This document shows, in pieces, positions 23,432 to 32,746 of a stretch of 64,000 nt of DNA; within the stretch, counting starts at the first letter, position 1; the number at the start of each line of letters is the position of its first letter. Position numbers and translations under genes: made by a program. The notes below the pieces were generated by a model. That model was not told the origin of the DNA. It worked only from the letters and a program-made list of their open reading frames with translations, and did no database searches. This DNA is from Ustilaginoidea virens (lineage: Eukaryota; Ascomycota; Sordariomycetes; Hypocreales; Clavicipitaceae): the NCBI RefSeq assembly GCF_000687475.1, contig NC_057320.1, positions 2,480,001 to 2,544,000 of the forward strand, in the 5' to 3' direction.

Positions 23432-23959
23432 CTAAAGGTTAGCCAAAACGGCAGCTCCACCCATGAGAGCACCGACGGCCATGGCAGCGGTAGGGGCAGG
23501 GTTCCAGGCACCGCCAGAGCTAGAGCTAGAGGCTGCAGAGGCGATGCTGCTCGTAGCAGCTGCGGCGTTGGAGGTAACCTTGGAGAGCTCGCTCTGGGCG
23601 CTCGACTTGGCCGACCCGGTGGCGGTGGCGATGATGTTGTTGAGACTGGAAGCCTTGGAGGCAGCATCGCTTGTCACCTTGGCAATGTCGCTCGAAACGG
23701 AGGATGCGACTGCCCCCGATTTGATGCCGCTGGCCAAGGTAGAGGCCTGGGAGAGGATGCCGCTGACGAGGGTGGATGCATCAGAGAGGACCGCGGAAAC
23801 GGCAGACATGTCCGCGGGCTGAGGATTGGCCTTGAAAGGAAGATGGGGAGTTAGTTGCGGTGACATGGCGGCCGAGGACTCTGTTCAAAAGGTCACTTGG
23901 TCGAGACGTACCTGGACGGCAGCACCGAGGGCAAGGACGGCGACGTTTGAGAACTTCAT
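23432..23959 (-). CDS. Small secreted Ser/Ala-rich GPI-anchored protein
   Basis: Two exons, 23912-23959 and 23432-23830; 447 nt, 148 aa. Intron 1 (donor GTACGT) splits MKFSNVAVLALGAAVQ from ANPQPADMSAVS, so the signal peptide is exon 1 plus one or two residues, with cleavage likely at AVQA/NPQ. The body is a Ser/Ala/Thr-rich helix-like repeat (SDASTLVSGILSQASTLASG; SNAAAATSSIASAASSSSS) suited to O-glycosylation. The C-terminus (NPAPTAAMAVGALMGGAAVL) is a hydrophobic tail like a GPI-attachment signal. This is a common layout for small fungal cell-wall proteins. No enzymatic domain is visible, and the function is unknown. Confidence 0.85.
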
Positions 23960-25683
23960 TTTCGGCTTGGTTTGCGTGTGGTGGTGAGGCGGCGGGATGT
24001 ACAAGTTATCAACGAGTGAAACGGGATTTGGGAAGCAGAAGGTGGTGGGAACCGAGCAAGAAGATGGTGTTTGTTCGGCTTATTTATAACAAGGCCGGGA
24101 AAAGAGGGGAGCGGCCACAGGCCAGGAAAGTGGCGAAGCTCTGCTCTCAGACGGGGTTAGTGGTTGTTATTGGAGTTTTCTTTTCTGGAATTCAGGGGCA
24201 AGGGGTTGAAGGAAAGGTACAAGATTCCAGAGCATGGAGTCCGATGTCTGGAGTACGAGCAACTCACAATGAGATCATTGGATACAAATTACAATAAGCA
24301 TCGTCATGAATCTCCACTTCTCTCCAACTGCAGCTTCGGCGAGAGCTCCACCGTTTAGTTGGCAGGTGGACCAGGTGGACCAGGTGGACCAGCCCTTTGC
24401 GTTTTTTCTTTTCCGGGCTCCACATTAGCCACGTCGGGTCCGCACAGCCACCTTGAATCTCCAATAAGATGCGAGCGCGAAAGCCTTGTCATTCTCCAGA
24501 ACAAGGCAACGGCCAGATCTTGACGTTTGGGGCACGGAGACGAGGCACTCCACCTGACATGGGAGATGCAAGGCTGGACCAAGGAATTTTGTTGGTTTAC
24601 CAGGTACGGGGATCGGCCGACGGGGGGTTGCGTCATCGCCGATGAGCAGCCGCCTTGCCCAGGTTGGTGCTGAAGTTGCCCTGCCCCTGCCCCTGCCCGT
24701 CTTGGTTGATGGTTCTCAAGTAGCCATGGTCTCGAGTCTCGACGGATGGTTCTCAAGTAGCCATGGTCTCGGGTCTCGACGGATATTTCTTTCTTTTCTT
24801 TTCTTTTCTTTTCTTTTCTTTTTCAACAACCGTCAGCTCGAACCGTCCCCGATTCCGCGCGGAAAGACTGGCTGGCACCTTTGCCTCGTTGCTGCCCCGT
24901 TCAACGGTGATGAAAAACTCCTCATGCCTGAAATGGGATGGGCGGGTGGTAGAGAGAGGTCCGGTGTTTCGCTTGGGGCCTTGAGTCAAGCTGCCATCAG
25001 CCACATGGGTCTGTCCGTCCGTCCGAGTCCAACGTTGGAGGACACGGGGTGCGCCGTTGACGTTGCGTTGCATCTCGATTGCTAAGCAGTTAAAAAAAAA
25101 ACAAAAAATCCTTGGTTCATTCAAAGACCCAGACTTGTTGCGAGACATCAAACCTGGACGGCGGACATCCTCAAACGACGGCTTGACCCAATAGGCCCAG
25201 GAGAAAAGGGGGAGGGGGACGACATGCTGAAATCTAAGCGGCGCCATCTGAAAGAATGGCGAACGAGAACCAGGCGAGTTGCGAACAACAGCATCTCACC
25301 ATGATTCACCATGACGGATGACGCAATGCATCGTGTCATTCCCCCCGTCCCTCTTGCACTTACGGAGGTTATGAGGTATATAAGTTACGTGCCTACCTAG
25401 GTACGGTATAACAGTACATACCTCCTAGGAGGTAGGTACCTACGGTAGGTAATTGCCAGAAACGGAAAGAGCGAACATCGTCAACTGCACAGTGCAACGG
25501 CCTGTCCGCAAATCCGGAACGATTATTCATCTATCTTGTGGGGCCCAATGACAGAAGCAACAGACGCCAAGCTCGAGATTCTCTCGATTCTTTCGATTCC
25601 CATGGGTTTCGTTCCGTTCCAGTAGTCTTCCAAGACCTCCTTTCTCCAAGTCGTCGTCATCTCGTGCCATTGTTGGAAACTCC
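23960..25683. other. Intergenic: GPI-protein promoter and acyltransferase 3' region
   Basis: 1,724 bp with no supported gene. It includes three copies of GGTGGACCA (about 24363-24390), a 37-bp tandem duplication (about 24711-24784), a (CTTTT)n tract (about 24788-24822) and a dense ACCTAGGTAC / CCTAGGAGGTAGGTACC cluster (about 25388-25450). Frames crossing it have no recognisable products. Confidence 0.6.
24711..24784 (+). repeat. 37-bp tandem duplication
   Basis: Two adjacent copies of a 37-bp unit beginning GATGGTTCTCAAGTAGCCAT, differing at one base near the end (TCTCGAGTC versus TCTCGGGTC). Confidence 0.9.
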
Positions 25684-27180
25684 TCACGAACCCCCTTCCA
25701 ATGTTTCCTGCTTGATGGCTTGCTCCACCACGGCCCAAAATTTGCGCGAACAACGCCCGGTAATCCAGTAGTTGCCCTCCCAGTCCTTCCCTAGAATCAC
25801 CAGCACAGTTCTCATGAGAGCCGAAACCCGTCGCTGGTTCACCATGAAGATTACCGGGCTGCCCACAGGATTGCTCCTCGTCGCCTCGTCTTCTGATGTC
25901 CGCACGGCAGGCGAAAAGTCGACGACTCGGTGCAAGTCCATTTTCTTCCAGTTAGATATGTAATATGTCTGAGCTCTCGGCGACCCGACTAGATGCTGTG
26001 GATCCTTCCCTGCATCCCAAAGCTCTCGCAGGTAGCGGAGCTGGGCCCTGACCTGTTCCGGCTCAGTCTGCTCCTTCAGAGCTTCTCGGCAGCGCAACGT
26101 CACGGATCCCAATGACTCCCCGGCAGCCTCCCTTGGCAGAGAGACTATCGACCCTCCTACCATGTTCTGAATGAACTCGCCCTGGGGAGAAGTGGCAAAC
26201 TCGGGCAGTCGGTCTCGAAGGCTGACTATGCCGATGCCGAAAATGGTGCGTCGAGACGCCTGAGCGCGCGCCGCCATTCTCAGAATCCAGGCCTGCAGGA
26301 CATCGCCTTCGCTGACCCACGGCACTTTTGTATCCTTGCCCCCGTGCTGCTCGGCTATCTCCTCATCTGCCCGGGCTTTTAGTTGCGCGAACCGAGCCCT
26401 TGGCAGGACGATGGTCCGGTATTCGACGGCCTCGGTCATTATGCTCCATATGATCAGCATGACCCATACCACGAAGCCCCAGCCCGCGAGAACTTGGCTC
26501 TTCCAAAACCATTTCTGCTGACCGTCTGTTTCCTCGCCGACCGGCTGATTGTCTGCTCGCTCGCCGACCGAGTACATGACGTCGTCGTTTATGCCCAACA
26601 ATGAGGGGACCTGCTCTTCTTTGCCCGCCAGGACCGAGGACCAAGCGCGGAGGATGGCCGAGAGACTCATGCCGTCCACGATCAGGTGTGGCCAGGTAAT
26701 GGTCACAAGAGTGGCATCCTCAAAGGTAACGACGTGCAGCGTCCCGAGGGGCAAGCCATGTTTTACCACCTCTTTGATTGACATAGGGGTGCTCCGGGGC
26801 ACTGTTACCGAAAAGAAGTCCTGTCCTGTAGGCTGAAACGAAGCATCGCTCGTGCTTCTTGGGAAGTCTTTGAGTGTCTCGTGCTCACGCATTTTCATGT
26901 CAAAGGATGCCTTTGTGTACGACACGGCGGGCCGATCCGCGGTGAAGCGTTTGGGAACATGAATCTCCCACTTTCTTCCTTGGCCTCGCTTGACCCGGCC
27001 GCCCAGCTTGCGCCAGTCGCCAATCTACAGTAGTCGACACAAGGCGCCATGGAGCTTGTCCCCGTCGAGAACGTCGTTGAAATGAAGAGTGAGCGACAAC
27101 ATCAGGTCTCTGGGCATCGACGCATTATCGATAAACATGGTCTGATACACTATGTCGTCTGTATCCATGGCCGACGACAT
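25684..27180 (-). pseudogene. BAHD-like acyltransferase with in-frame TAG at codon 52
   Basis: One continuous frame from ATG 27180 to the stop at 25684 would encode about 498 aa. It is interrupted only by a TAG at 27025-27027 (codon 52), between HGALCRLL and IGDWRKLGGR. The downstream part keeps strong family features: the HxxxD motif HLIVDGMS, an inserted hydrophobic segment (VLAGWGFVVWVMLIIWS) typical of some fungal BAHD-fold transferases, and a long C-terminal half ending near VIFMVNQRR. These enzymes transfer acyl groups from CoA thioesters to alcohols or amines, often in secondary metabolism. TAG is one C-to-T step from CAG (a CpA to TpA change). An alternative 48-bp intron (GTTCTC...CTGTAG) would skip the stop in frame but delete conserved-looking residues. 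No second disabling mutation was seen, so a recent loss, strain polymorphism, readthrough or sequence error are all possible. Confidence 0.7.
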
Positions 27181-27858
27181 GATGAAGGCGATCGATCGAA
27201 TATTTGGCCTCGTCTTCTAAGAATTCTGTTGCCAAGAAATCGGGACTTTGGGTGGGCAGTAGCGAACAGGGTACTGCGGCGTCCCGCCCCCGACTTTTGT
27301 ACTGAGTCCAACTTGGCCAGTAGTTATAGGATGCGGAATGTTCGCTTGGTCAGACCGACTCTTCCGGTGATCAGACCGACTCGTCCCCTCCTCACTCGCC
27401 GTTTACAGGGATCTGCGCCCCCAGTACGAAGAGCGAACGCCGCAAGTAACCCTTCCCCCGCTTCCTGGGCCGGGGCAGTTATAGCAACTTGCGATCCTCC
27501 AGAATGCAATGAACTTTCAACCAGTCAAACAAGTAGTCGGTAAACGACATTGCTGGTCATTGCAGAGAATTTACTTTGGGTAGCTAGCTAGCTGCGCCAT
27601 CTCTTCACTTGGAACACGATGTGCACATTAGCTTCGTTTTAGGCCAAAACAGGAGCAGTTTGTAATCACCCCTGGCGGTTAGATCCCCCCACACGGCTTG
27701 TCCCAATACTGATCGGCATTTGGCATTGCTACGCCGCGGCTATCGAATGCTCTACCGTCAAGCTAGCGAGCGTTTAGCCCGCAGTCCCGTCTAGCCAGCC
27801 TCTCGGACTGTCCGCTATTCCAGCCACGATGTATGACGTACAAAGGGGCACCGGCCCC
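27181..27858. other. Intergenic: acyltransferase promoter and SIN1 3' region
   Basis: 678 bp with no supported gene. It includes two GGTCAGACCGACTC / GATCAGACCGACTC direct repeats (about 27349-27382), 22 bp apart. Confidence 0.55.
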
Positions 27859-30706
27859 TCACACTTCTCGATAAGGCGAGATGCCCTTTTTCAGCTCCGC
27901 TACAATCTCCGCCGCCTCGTCCGCGCCGCGAGCCTCGAAATCGTACCGCTTGCTCTCGGCAGCCCTATACACCACGAGCTATATCCACGGGTCGTAGTCG
28001 TCAGCAACTGAGCAGGCTGCAACTAGATCTAGATGGGGAAAAACACTCGCAAAGCAAATACGAGAAGAAAGGCGCTGAAAGAAAGAGCCAGAAAAAAACA
28101 ACAAGAAAAAAAAACGTAAAGGGGGAGGCGGGGAAAGGGGGGGGGGGGGGGGGGGAATAAGGCCCCGGGATACTTTAGGAGACGCACCTTTACGTTTGTG
28201 GGATGTTTTCGAGCAACTTTGCACCCAATGACATTGCTGAAGTGCACCGTCGTCGTCTTGCCTGATCCGTCATGCACCGCTTTCCCTCCGGACGCAGGCA
28301 CAATGTGAATGTATTCCCCGTCAATGACCAATATCCTCTCGCTCATGCTCACCAGCCGCATCGGCTGCTTCCTCCAGACCACGTACTTCTTGTAGTTGGC
28401 AGTCCCCAGCTCATCCTGCTTGAGCCCCTCCTGGGCCAGCGGGTGCGGTCCCAGCAGCTGCCCCTTTCTGTTGTCTCTCCTCTGCGCGAGCCCCTGGCTG
28501 CTTGGCAGACCAACCGTCCTCGGCGACGAGCTGCTGGGCGACCCGGTCATGCTCAAAGGCCCGTCGGTGGCGAACCGCCTTCTGTAGAGCTCGAGGTCCG
28601 AGACGTTGCCGATGGACGACACGGGCCGATCGATCATGACTACGGCTCCGGAGAGCGGAAGCTTGAGCACGTGGTTTGCCTTGTCAAGCTGCCTCTTACG
28701 ACAGACAGTGTCGAGGACCTCGGCCAGGTACGTGTCCGTGGTTACATCCACCGTCACCATTTGTCCCGGCGCTACGTCTGACGACATGATGTGGACGCGG
28801 AGCAGCTTTTGCTGGCCGCGGGCCGTGTTGGGCATGGTCACGGGTACTTGCGGCGTGTCGGCAAGGGGGGTGTTGGGCCGGTACGTGGTTGTGACGATGG
28901 GATTCTGGCGCGGCCGAGCTGCCTCGACCAACTGCTTGCGCGGGGGTGCTGGCGCGTTTGGAGCAGCGGTGGCGGCTTCGTCGTCGAGGTTCTCGGCGGT
29001 GCGCTTGGCTTGCTGTTGCGATGCTGCTGCTGCTGATGCTGCAGCATCCTGCCTCGGCTCGGCCTCGGCCTCGTCTTGCTGGGGGGTGAGCACGTTGTTC
29101 TCCTCGTATTCCTCTCCCGAGGCGGGGACCAGGGCAAAGTCATCATACGCGGTCGAGTTGGACCGCATTCGGCCCCCACCTCGTGCGCTGGCGTTGTTGA
29201 CTGTCGTGAAGGCGGCAAGTGGCCGGCATCTGTCAAAGGCGGGGAAGTCGTCGTCAACCTCGCCGCCCTCCTCCACCATCCTCAGCGTCCACCAGTTGAC
29301 GCTGTACTTGCGGGGCGGAATCTGAGGTTCCTTCCTCTCCTTGTGGTACTGGTACAGGCTGAGCCCTATCAAGTCGGTCACGGTGACCGCGCGCTCGGCA
29401 CCCTGGCCGTCCTGGGCACGGGGCCGAATCAGCACCTCGAAGGGCTTGGCCGGAGTCTTGCAGAAGGGGGCGTAGATGCGCACGGCGAGGGAGCCCTGAG
29501 TCCCCTGGCCGCTGAGATGAGCAAACTTCTGGAACGGGACGGACGGTCTGTGCTCCTTGGCCTTGAGCGCCGCCGAGAGCAAACTGGTGGGCTGGAGCAA
29601 GCTCGCCGGCCGTATCATGCTCATCGGGCGAGGAGGGGGGAGGGCTTCCAAGACGGCGGGCTTGGCGGGAACGTGGGACTTGCGAATCGTGGATTGCCTG
29701 ACAAAGTTTCTCGGCGGCGTTCCCACCACTTGCTCCGTCGGCGAGGCATTGATGGGGTTTTCCACGCCGTCCAGGATCGAGGCCGAGTCCAGGCTAGCGA
29801 CGTAATCCCCCGACAGATCCGAGACCTCGTCCGAGTCGTACTCTTCTTCCTCGGGCAGGAGGTCGGTGCCGACCCTTTTGATTCCCGGCTGCGCTGGTTC
29901 CTCGCTGATCTTCTCCTGCAGGCGGACCGCTCTTGCCGCCGCGCGGCCGGCCTCGCGGTGCCTGTGAGCCGCGGGTAGGTCGAACTCGTTCTCGGAAGAA
30001 ATCTCACTGCTGGTGACCGTGTCCCTACGCGGCCGCTCACGCACGGCGCCCAGGGCGGACTGGGAGCCTCGCCGATGGGCCCGGGGCGACGTCGGAGGCC
30101 TGGCAGGCAGCAGCACCTGCGACGGGGACGACCCGGCACGCTGCCTCACCGGCATTTTGGAAAACTTGATTTGCTGCGCGGCCCTCTGTTCATGCTCTTC
30201 GTCGCTCTCGTCGGTCAGGTCGCTGCTGTCCTCCTCCTCCTCCATCTGCTCCAGGCGCCGGCGCCTCTTCGTCGCCGTTCCGGGACCTATGGTATCGGCC
30301 CCTCCCCCGGTGAGCATACCGCCATAGTCCTCCCCATCTTCCAGCGTGAGACCTGCTCGTTTGGGGGCTTGAAAGTAATCCGAGGCGACTGCCGTAGGGA
30401 TGGGCGGAGAGTAAGTCCGCTTGGTATGGGACGAGTCGGGGCGCCAACCGGCAGCCTTGAACGAGGCCGAGTTCAAAAGGTTATCATTGACAGTGAGCAA
30501 CCTCTCACCAACCCCGTCGGCGATTTCGTCCAGATAGGCGATTCGTAGCTGATATGACACAAGTCTTGGCAGGGCATGTTAGAGGGAGTTTTCCACAGAT
30601 GGGATGGGGGGGGAGGGGGGTGCGTTGGGAGTCTTTGGGAGCCTTGGAATGTTTCAAGAACGAGGCGGCGAGTGCTTACTTACTCTTCGAGTTGAATGAC
30701 AGACAT
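27859..30706 (-). CDS. SIN1: TORC2 subunit SIN1/AVO1
   Basis: Three exons, 30684-30706, 28188-30564 and 27859-27978; 2,520 nt, 839 aa. The start across intron 1 reads MSVIQLEE|LVSYQLRIAYL, followed by DGVGERLL and GWRPDSSHTKRTYSPPIPTA, the hallmark N-terminus of fungal Sin1. A long acidic/basic disordered region comes next, with acidic Glu/Asp patches around 110-130. The conserved CRIM region lies at about 350-460 (LAVRIYAPFCKTPAKPFEV ... VTDLIGLSLYQYHKERKEP), then a Ras-binding-like region (LLRVHIMSSDVAPG). A PH domain ends the protein (KKYVVWRKQPMRLVSMSERI ... LVVYRAAESKRYDFEARG), its last strand and helix in exon 3. Sin1 scaffolds TORC2 and presents AGC kinases to TOR at the plasma membrane. 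Intron 2 carries G19 on the plus strand (28137-28155; C in the transcript). Confidence 0.95.
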
Positions 30707-31081
30707 GATGCGGTTTGAGAAGGACCGCACAGGTTTGCCCCAAAGCGTGTCCCTTACATATCTGTCTGGCTGGCAGGCCACCACGCTTGGGGAGTAGACA
30801 GGGGGGAAGCGGGGAGAGGGCTCATTCAAAAGGGGCTGCGTCTACGACAACTTGAGCTCGATCGACGAACGCGAGGTTGCTGATTAAGTCGCCAGAGATG
30901 AGGCCAGGGATAAGGCTGGGGCCCTGGGGGATGGGAAGACGAGGATCGATGACAAAGCTGGGGGACGTACCCAGGTGCTCCTAGGTCGACCTTAGGTGTA
31001 GGTACCGGGTACCTACAGGTACAGGTAAGGTACCTAGGTGACTAGGTACCTAGGTACATACCTAAGGTAGGCACTCGGGAG
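30707..31081. promoter_or_regulatory. SIN1 upstream region with dense TACCTAGG palindromes
   Basis: 375 bp between the SIN1 start and the retroelement. Positions about 30975-31075 are packed with overlapping copies of CCTAGGT, GGTACCT and TACCTAAGG, many palindromic. The region formed part of a SIN1/PRCC divergent promoter before the insertion at 31087. Regulatory meaning is an inference from position. Confidence 0.55.
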
Positions 31082-31086
31082 CTTTT
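31082..31086. repeat. Left target-site duplication CTTTT
   Basis: CTTTT directly precedes the left LTR and is repeated at 36908-36912 directly after the right LTR: a 5-bp duplication typical of LTR-retrotransposon integration. Confidence 0.85.
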
Positions 31087-31282
31087 TGTCAGAATGCACA
31101 GGGAAAATGCGATAATGCTTGATTGAAGGAACCAAGTCCTCTCTAAGAGACTTATGTTCCCAGCTATTTATAGTAGGATAGGGGGTACCCCTAAGGGCTT
31201 ACTGATCCAGGGTGAACTCGGCATATCCGACCTCGGATATAACCGATATCCACATTACAGACAAGCTAATTTCCCTCCAATA
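31087..31282 (-). repeat. Left LTR (3' LTR of the minus-strand copia element)
   Basis: 196 bp, beginning TGTCAGAATGCAC and ending TCCCTCCAATA. It aligns without gaps to 36712-36907, with 11 differences, all transitions. Confidence 0.92.
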
Positions 31283-31293
31283 CACCCCCTCAA
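31283..31293 (-). other. Polypurine tract of the copia element
   Basis: Plus-strand CACCCCCTCAA reads TTGAGGGGGTG on the minus strand, immediately 5' of the 3' LTR. This is the expected place and composition for the plus-strand primer. Confidence 0.65.
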
Positions 31294-32238
31294 GATATGC
31301 TTTCTCTAGGATATCCTACCATATAGTTAAACTTAGTGTAAAGCAAGATAATAAGTAGAAATATTAATCCACTCAAAACAGTTATACGCAAAATATGACG
31401 GTACCCTTATTGAATAGGCTACCTATTTAGGGTAAATTCGCCTAATAGCATATATACAGCATAAGAAAACAATAATAAACTATAGATTCTAATTTTTTAT
31501 AGGAAATAAATGCAGCTATTAAAAAAGCCCCTTTTAATCTGATTTTTCAGGGCGTCTTTTGATCCTTATGAGGCTCTTCCTTACTACTAAGGTTAACATC
31601 ATGAGACTATAGTCTGGTATTATAGGATCCCTTTAAAATAACGAGCCTAAGCTGCCGGCGAAAGATTTTAAATTTCTGGCCTATTAGGGGCTTTATAAAA
31701 CCGTTAGCGACTATATTGCCTATTAGAACCTATATAATATCGATCGTTCCTTTCTAAACCTCTTAGCGCAGCTAATAATAATGAATATCTATATAATGAA
31801 GCTATATTATAAGCTTAAAGAATTCCTCCTTTAATAGGCGAATGGTTTAGATATTATCGCATTAAATTATAGGGATATCGGCACACAATTAGAGCCTAAC
31901 TTCCTCGTATAATCTCTTAAAGGCGATAACCTCCTTTACCGTATAAGATATCGCAAAAAGCTCTACCTCTATTAACGATATTATAATAGTATCCTATTGA
32001 CCCGATTTATATATAATTAGGCCGCTAAAGAGCTTAATTATATAGCCCTAACTGCTTTATCGTATTGTAATATTATTAGCATAGGAAGTATTAGAAAATG
32101 CCTCTATTTTTACTATATTAGCCTGGAATTCTATCGCGGTATTCTTTTACGTATAGCTATAGTCGAGTGCCTTCCTTACGGCTTATAAATAGTCTAAACC
32201 TAGATTTTAAAGGAATCTTAATAGCTATAATCCAATAT

Positions 32239-32746
32239 AGCCTAGTTTAGGCCTTATAATTATAATCGGATATACTAATAAGCCTATTATTAATTAGTAT
32301 CGCTTCGTATCGTATAGTTTAATTATCCCATCAAATGCCTTAAGTCTTATAGTATGCAGTAGGTGCTCTAGAAGGCGGTCCTTAGTATTATTAAATGCGG
32401 TAAGGTTATATTTTATTGCCAGCTTATCGAAGTAAGCCCTTTATGTGAGCTATAACTTTCCAGCCGTGCGGTTGCAAATAACCTTAATTGCTAGGAACTA
32501 CTATAGCTCGCCGAGATCTTTAATCTTAAATGCCGCTATTAATACTATATAAAACGATTTAAATTCCTCTATTTGTAACTTATGATAAAGTACGATTAGG
32601 TTATCAATATAGAAGAATATAATAAGGAAGCTATTAATAAAGATATAAGGGTCTTTATAGACCTATTTAAAGCCTTATTGCAATAGGAATCGTAATAACT
32701 CTTTAAATTATAGTAGTAGAGACCTTTAAAGCCTATATAGGGCACG
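32239..32746 (-). pseudogene. Decayed copia reverse transcriptase
   Basis: Minus-strand translation gives consecutive copia RT motifs separated by stops: RALYRL, then FKELLRFLLQ, GFK-VYKDPYIFINSF, the catalytic-box remnant FFYIDNLIVLYHK (normally a YVDD-type box), FKIKDLGEL, FLAIKV and a final LLVYP-IITRP-like stretch. The catalytic DD has become DN, which needs only a transition. No frame longer than about 60 codons survives, so this is a fossil. Confidence 0.88.

Noticed and set aside
24355..24756. 133-codon minus frame with GPPGPPGPP-like end
   Set aside because: The collagen-like end is just the GGTGGACCA repeat; no ATG-supported gene structure.
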